A DNA stretch of 64,000 nt from Leptospira_A sp046736045 (GTDB taxonomy: Bacteria > Spirochaetota > Leptospiria > Leptospirales > Leptospiraceae). This document shows positions 60,889-64,000 of this stretch, piece after piece. The stretch lies in assembly GCF_046736045.1 (NCBI RefSeq), contig NZ_CP177134.1, positions 3,286,001 through 3,350,000 of the forward strand. Direction: 5' to 3'. The position numbers were made by a program, and so were the translations under genes. The notes beneath the pieces are model-generated. The model searched no databases. It had not been told where the DNA came from and saw nothing but the letters and a program-made list of their open reading frames with translations. Each line of letters opens with the position of its first letter. Position 1 is the first letter of the stretch.

Positions 60889-60950
60889 TTTGTTTATATG
60901 ATAAATCCACGGATGGAGTTTGGGATATTTTTTGGAGATTATGTAAACAC

Positions 60951-63809
60951 ATGTTTAGAAACATTACAATAAAAGTAAAACTTTTGCTAATTTCGTTATC
61001 AATCGGATTGGGCTTTGCGGTCGTCACGATTTTCAATAGTTATCAGATCTTCAGTTCGGTTCATTCTCTGAATCTTCTGATAAATGATGAGGATCCGATT
61101 CTTGGCAGCCTGAAAGATTTGAAAAAACTAACGAATGATCAAACATTCGCAATCACTGAATTTTTAGTGCTAAAAAATCCGAATCAAACCACTTCATTGA
61201 ATTCTAAAATTGATACGAATCATTCCAATATCGCTCAAATTCTAAACAAAATAGAAAAAACTCTCTCTACTTCCGAAGACAAAAGTAAAATTGAAAAGTT
61301 TCAAAATGAAAATAAAGCATTATATGACGAATTCACTTTACTGAAAGAGGAAACTCTTAAAAGCAAAGCGGATACAACTCAAAAGAATATCAATAACGAA
61401 GAAACAAACACACTCCTCACAAAAATTCTACCGAAATTAAAAGCCTATCGGGAAGGAATAGACGAACTTAGCGGTTCATTGGCGACAAACAAAGACAAGC
61501 TGGCAAAAGAAATAGAAAGTGATTTGGCAAATTCTACAACTTCCATCATAGTTGTGAATTTATTCATAGGGTTTTTGATCCTAATAAGCATAACCTACGT
61601 TATCTTCGGTATACTCGGAACAATCAATGAAGCATTGGTGAAAGCAAAAAAAATCAGTGAAGGTGATATATCCATCCGCTTCGACGATTCGAAACAAGAC
61701 GAATTGGGAAACTTGTTTTTAACTTTCAACAATTTACTCGCAAATCTCAATGCGGTTAGCAAGTCACAGGCGATGATTGAATTCAACATGGACGGAACCA
61801 TCATTACCGCAAATCAGAATTTTTTAGACGTAATGGGTTATTCATTGAATGAAATCAAAGGACAACACCATCGCATGTTTGCCGAAAGTGCACTGGCTGG
61901 TAGTGAAGAATACAGACAATTTTGGGCGACTTTGAACCGGGGTGAATTCCAAACCGCTGAATACAAACGTATAGGGAAAGGCGGACGTGAAGTATGGTTG
62001 CAAGCGACTTACAATCCGATTCTGGATTCAAATGGGAAACCTTACAAAGTGATCAAGTTTGCAAGTGATATCACGGATCAAAAATTAAAGAACATTGATT
62101 ATGAAGGACAAATTTCGGCGATTGGAAAATCGCAAGCCATCATCGAATTTAATATGGATGGAACGATCATTAGCGCGAATGAATTGTTTTTAGATGCAGT
62201 GGGTTATTCATTGAATGAAATCAAAGGACAACACCACCGTATGTTTGCAGAAAGCGCGCTGGCAGTCAGCGAAGAATACAGACAATTTTGGGCGACTTTG
62301 AACCGGGGCGAATTCCAAACTGCTGAATACAAACGGATCGGGAAAGGCGGACGTGAAGTATGGTTGCAAGCGACTTACAATCCGATTCTGGATTCGAATG
62401 GGAAACCTTACAAAGTGATCAAATTTGCAACCGATGTCACCAAACAAAAATTAAAGAATATTGATTATGAAGGACAATTTTCAGCGATCAGAAAATCGCA
62501 AGCCACCATTGAATTTAATATGGATGGAACCATCATTAGCGCGAATGAATTGTTTTTGAATGTGATGGGTTACTCATTGAGTGAAATCAAAGGACAACAC
62601 CACCGCATGTTTGCGGAAAGCGCACTGGCCGGTAGTGAAGAATACAGACAATTTTGGGCGACTTTGAACCGGGGCGAATTCCAAACTGCAGAATACAAAC
62701 GTATAGGAAAAGGCGGACGTGAAGTGTGGTTGCAGGCGACTTATAACCCGATTCTTGATTTGAATGGAAAACCTTACAAAGTGATCAAGTTTGCAACAGA
62801 TATCACGGATCAGAAAAAATTATCAATCGAAACCGCTCGAATCGTAGATGATCTTGTCATCGGGCTTTCCGCTTTGGAGAACGGTGACCTGACTCAACTG
62901 ATCGTCAATCATTATGAAGGTGGATTTGCCAAACTAAAGGATTCGTTTAATAATACTTCCCAAACATTGGTAAAGATCATCAACGAAGTCAGAGGCAATA
63001 CGGATGCTTTGGTAAGTGCCGCCGAAGAAGTATCGTCTACAGCAGGAACACTTTCCCGTGGAGCGAGCGAACAAGCTGCATCCGTTGAAGAAACTTCCGC
63101 TTCCCTGGAAGAGATGGGAGCGTCTATCGACCAAAATGCGGAGAACGCAAAACAAACAGATTCCATTGCAACCAAGTCTGCAAAAGAAGCGAAACAAGGC
63201 GGCGAAGCCGTTAAAAACACTGTTTCCGCTATGAAACAAATTGCTGAAAAAATTTCGATCATCGAAGACATTGCATACCAAACCAACTTACTCGCATTAA
63301 ACGCTGCAATCGAAGCCGCTCGTGCCGGCGAACATGGAAAAGGGTTTGCAGTTGTTGCTTCCGAAGTACGGAAGTTAGCGGAAAGAAGTCAAAAATCTGC
63401 AAATGAGATCGGATCACTCGCAGGTGGTTCCGTTCAGATTGCGGAGACCGCAGGGAAACTCATTGAAGAAATTGTACCGGCAATCAACAAAACCGCCGAT
63501 CTGGTGCAGGAAATTGCTGCGGCAAGTCAGGAACAATCCTCAGGTGTCAATGAAGTGAACAAAGCAATGGGACAACTCGATCAGGTTTCACAACAAAGTG
63601 CTTCCGCTTCCGAAGAACTCGCAGCTATCGCGGAAGAACTACAAGCAAGAGCAAACCAATTATTGGATTCCATCAGTTTTTTTCAATTGAGTCGGATAAC
63701 AACTGATCATCGGGATCAGAAAAAAGCAAGAACTGCTACTCACAAAGATCCGGTTTCAATGAGAAGAACAGATAGTTCGGAAGATGACAATCGATTTCAA
63801 AAATACTAA
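60951..63809 (+). CDS. Methyl-accepting chemotaxis protein with three tandem PAS domains
   Basis: 952 residues. Helices near 10-30 and 198-222 enclose a helical periplasmic region. HAMP (about 223-265) is followed by three nearly identical PAS units of 122 residues (from about residue 268), each with EFNMDGTII(T/S)AN, MGYSL-type and KGQHHRMFAE segments and ending VIKFA(S/T)D(I/V)T. A second HAMP-like linker and the standard MCP signalling domain end the protein, which closes RFQKY like the first MCP. The PAS ligand is unknown; they lack the His/Trp haem signature of MCP 1. A GGAG Shine-Dalgarno sequence lies about 13 bases before the ATG. Confidence 0.93.
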   Translation: MFRNITIKVKLLLISLSIGLGFAVVTIFNSYQIFSSVHSLNLLINDEDPILGSLKDLKKLTNDQTFAITEFLVLKNPNQTTSLNSKIDTNHSNIAQILNKIEKTLSTSEDKSKIEKFQNENKALYDEFTLLKEETLKSKADTTQKNINNEETNTLLTKILPKLKAYREGIDELSGSLATNKDKLAKEIESDLANSTTSIIVVNLFIGFLILISITYVIFGILGTINEALVKAKKISEGDISIRFDDSKQDELGNLFLTFNNLLANLNAVSKSQAMIEFNMDGTIITANQNFLDVMGYSLNEIKGQHHRMFAESALAGSEEYRQFWATLNRGEFQTAEYKRIGKGGREVWLQATYNPILDSNGKPYKVIKFASDITDQKLKNIDYEGQISAIGKSQAIIEFNMDGTIISANELFLDAVGYSLNEIKGQHHRMFAESALAVSEEYRQFWATLNRGEFQTAEYKRIGKGGREVWLQATYNPILDSNGKPYKVIKFATDVTKQKLKNIDYEGQFSAIRKSQATIEFNMDGTIISANELFLNVMGYSLSEIKGQHHRMFAESALAGSEEYRQFWATLNRGEFQTAEYKRIGKGGREVWLQATYNPILDLNGKPYKVIKFATDITDQKKLSIETARIVDDLVIGLSALENGDLTQLIVNHYEGGFAKLKDSFNNTSQTLVKIINEVRGNTDALVSAAEEVSSTAGTLSRGASEQAASVEETSASLEEMGASIDQNAENAKQTDSIATKSAKEAKQGGEAVKNTVSAMKQIAEKISIIEDIAYQTNLLALNAAIEAARAGEHGKGFAVVASEVRKLAERSQKSANEIGSLAGGSVQIAETAGKLIEEIVPAINKTADLVQEIAAASQEQSSGVNEVNKAMGQLDQVSQQSASASEELAAIAEELQARANQLLDSISFFQLSRITTDHRDQKKARTATHKDPVSMRRTDSSEDDNRFQKY
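61752..62849 (+). repeat. Three tandem 366-bp PAS repeats
   Basis: Units start at 61752, 62118 and 62484, an exact 366-bp (122-codon) period. DNA identity between units is high through the centre, for example the stretch encoding GEFQTAEYKRIGKGGREVWLQ, with variation concentrated at the unit starts. The third unit is cut short near 62816 where the signalling linker begins. Confidence 0.92.
63018..63640 (+). repeat. Near-identical signalling-domain block, copy 2
   Basis: Partner of 59603-60225; same length, no gaps, about six base differences seen. It starts at the codons for AAEEVSSTAGT and stops at AEEL, after which the two MCP tails diverge. Confidence 0.92.
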
Positions 63810-63820
63810 GAGGCAGTAAA

Positions 63821-64000
63821 ATGCAAGAAATACAGTATTTAACATTTCGCCTTGTAGAAGAACTCTTCGGTTTGGGGATTTTGCATATCAAAGAAATCAT
63901 CGAATTCGAATCAGTTACCAATGTCCCGATGATGCCGGATTATATACCGGGTGTGATCAATCTGAGGGGAAATGTAGTTCCTGTTCTGGATTTGAATATG
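63821..64000 (+). CDS. cheW: Chemotaxis coupling protein CheW, copy 2 (3' end outside window)
   Basis: Sixty codons are visible from the ATG at 63821 (Shine-Dalgarno AGAGG). All 180 bases appear identical to 60409-60588 of the first cheW, although the upstream spacers differ. It lies 11 bp after the second MCP, the same arrangement as copy 1. The gene continues past the window end. Confidence 0.92.
   Translation, partial: MQEIQYLTFRLVEELFGLGILHIKEIIEFESVTNVPMMPDYIPGVINLRGNVVPVLDLNM

Overview
The window looks like chromosomal DNA of a Leptospira-type spirochaete, probably from the saprophytic side of the genus. The evidence is a periplasmic-flagellum gene set (flaB, fliM, fliN and a probable FcpA/FcpB-like sheath protein), lipoproteins with spirochaete-style lipoboxes, a metY-metX-metW trans-sulfuration block, a SemiSWEET transporter closely resembling the one known from L. 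biflexa, an LPS heptose/ligase region, and a low-to-moderate GC content (judged by eye). Coding density is high, TTG starts are frequent, and no prophage, insertion sequence, CRISPR array or recognisable defence island is visible. Species assignment is inference.

Layout. 1-5.2 kb (minus): bamA (cut by the window edge), exbD, exbB and recN, i.e. envelope biogenesis and energisation plus DNA repair. 5.3-9.3 kb (plus): a cNMP-domain patatin phospholipase, then a tight three-gene unit of a CX4CH cytochrome-like lipoprotein, a YceI-like protein and a DUF5777-like barrel. 9.3-18.1 kb (minus): a degenerate cysteine-synthase-like protein, FKBP, leuD, leuC, a lipoprotein, an FHA-domain protein, an orphan ABC ATPase, gmhA, an unknown gene and a glycosyltransferase. 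18.1-20.8 kb: an O-antigen-ligase-like gene head to head with the glycosyltransferase, tRNA-Leu and tRNA-Cys, and a small membrane protein. 20.8-23.5 kb: a long-form GMP synthase opposite queF, SemiSWEET and ferredoxin. 23.6-30.4 kb (minus): phosphodiesterase, fliM, two unknown genes, a cyclophilin lipoprotein, argH and a haem-binding-domain protein, several with ATGA-type overlaps. 30.5-32.9 kb: nfeD plus two tandem SPFH genes, closed by a strong terminator. 33-40.5 kb: an RNHCP zinc protein, a structured intergenic region, a Ca-binding-repeat lipoprotein, a GNAT, fliN, an AAA ATPase, an Fcp-like protein, a zinc-ribbon membrane protein, rsmE and an outer-membrane barrel. 40.7-45.5 kb: metY, metX, metW, a small membrane protein and ilvA. 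45.6-47.1 kb: a TetR regulator with a clear palindromic operator and two small membrane proteins. 47.4-51 kb: an LpxR-like lipid A deacylase, flaB and ispH. 51-64 kb (plus): a signalling and chemotaxis cluster (hybrid-less PAS/GAF histidine kinase, REC-HATPase protein, CheY, STAS protein, CheA, MCP, CheW, MCP, and a second CheW cut by the window edge).

The most striking sequence-level signals are: (i) two MCP-cheW pairs whose signalling-domain and cheW DNA are almost identical while flanking parts differ, which points to recent duplication or gene conversion; (ii) two PAS domains in the first MCP with the His/Trp signature of Aer2-type haem sensors; (iii) two genes whose conserved N-termini can be recovered only from CTG codons placed ideally behind Shine-Dalgarno sequences; (iv) a Shine-Dalgarno sequence separated from its ATG by a perfect hairpin; and (v) a 220-bp intergenic region with several strong inverted repeats. 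No wholly new multi-gene system is evident. The best candidates for undescribed biology are a STAS / REC-HATPase partner-switch module inside the chemotaxis operon and the cytochrome-like / YceI / DUF5777 unit.
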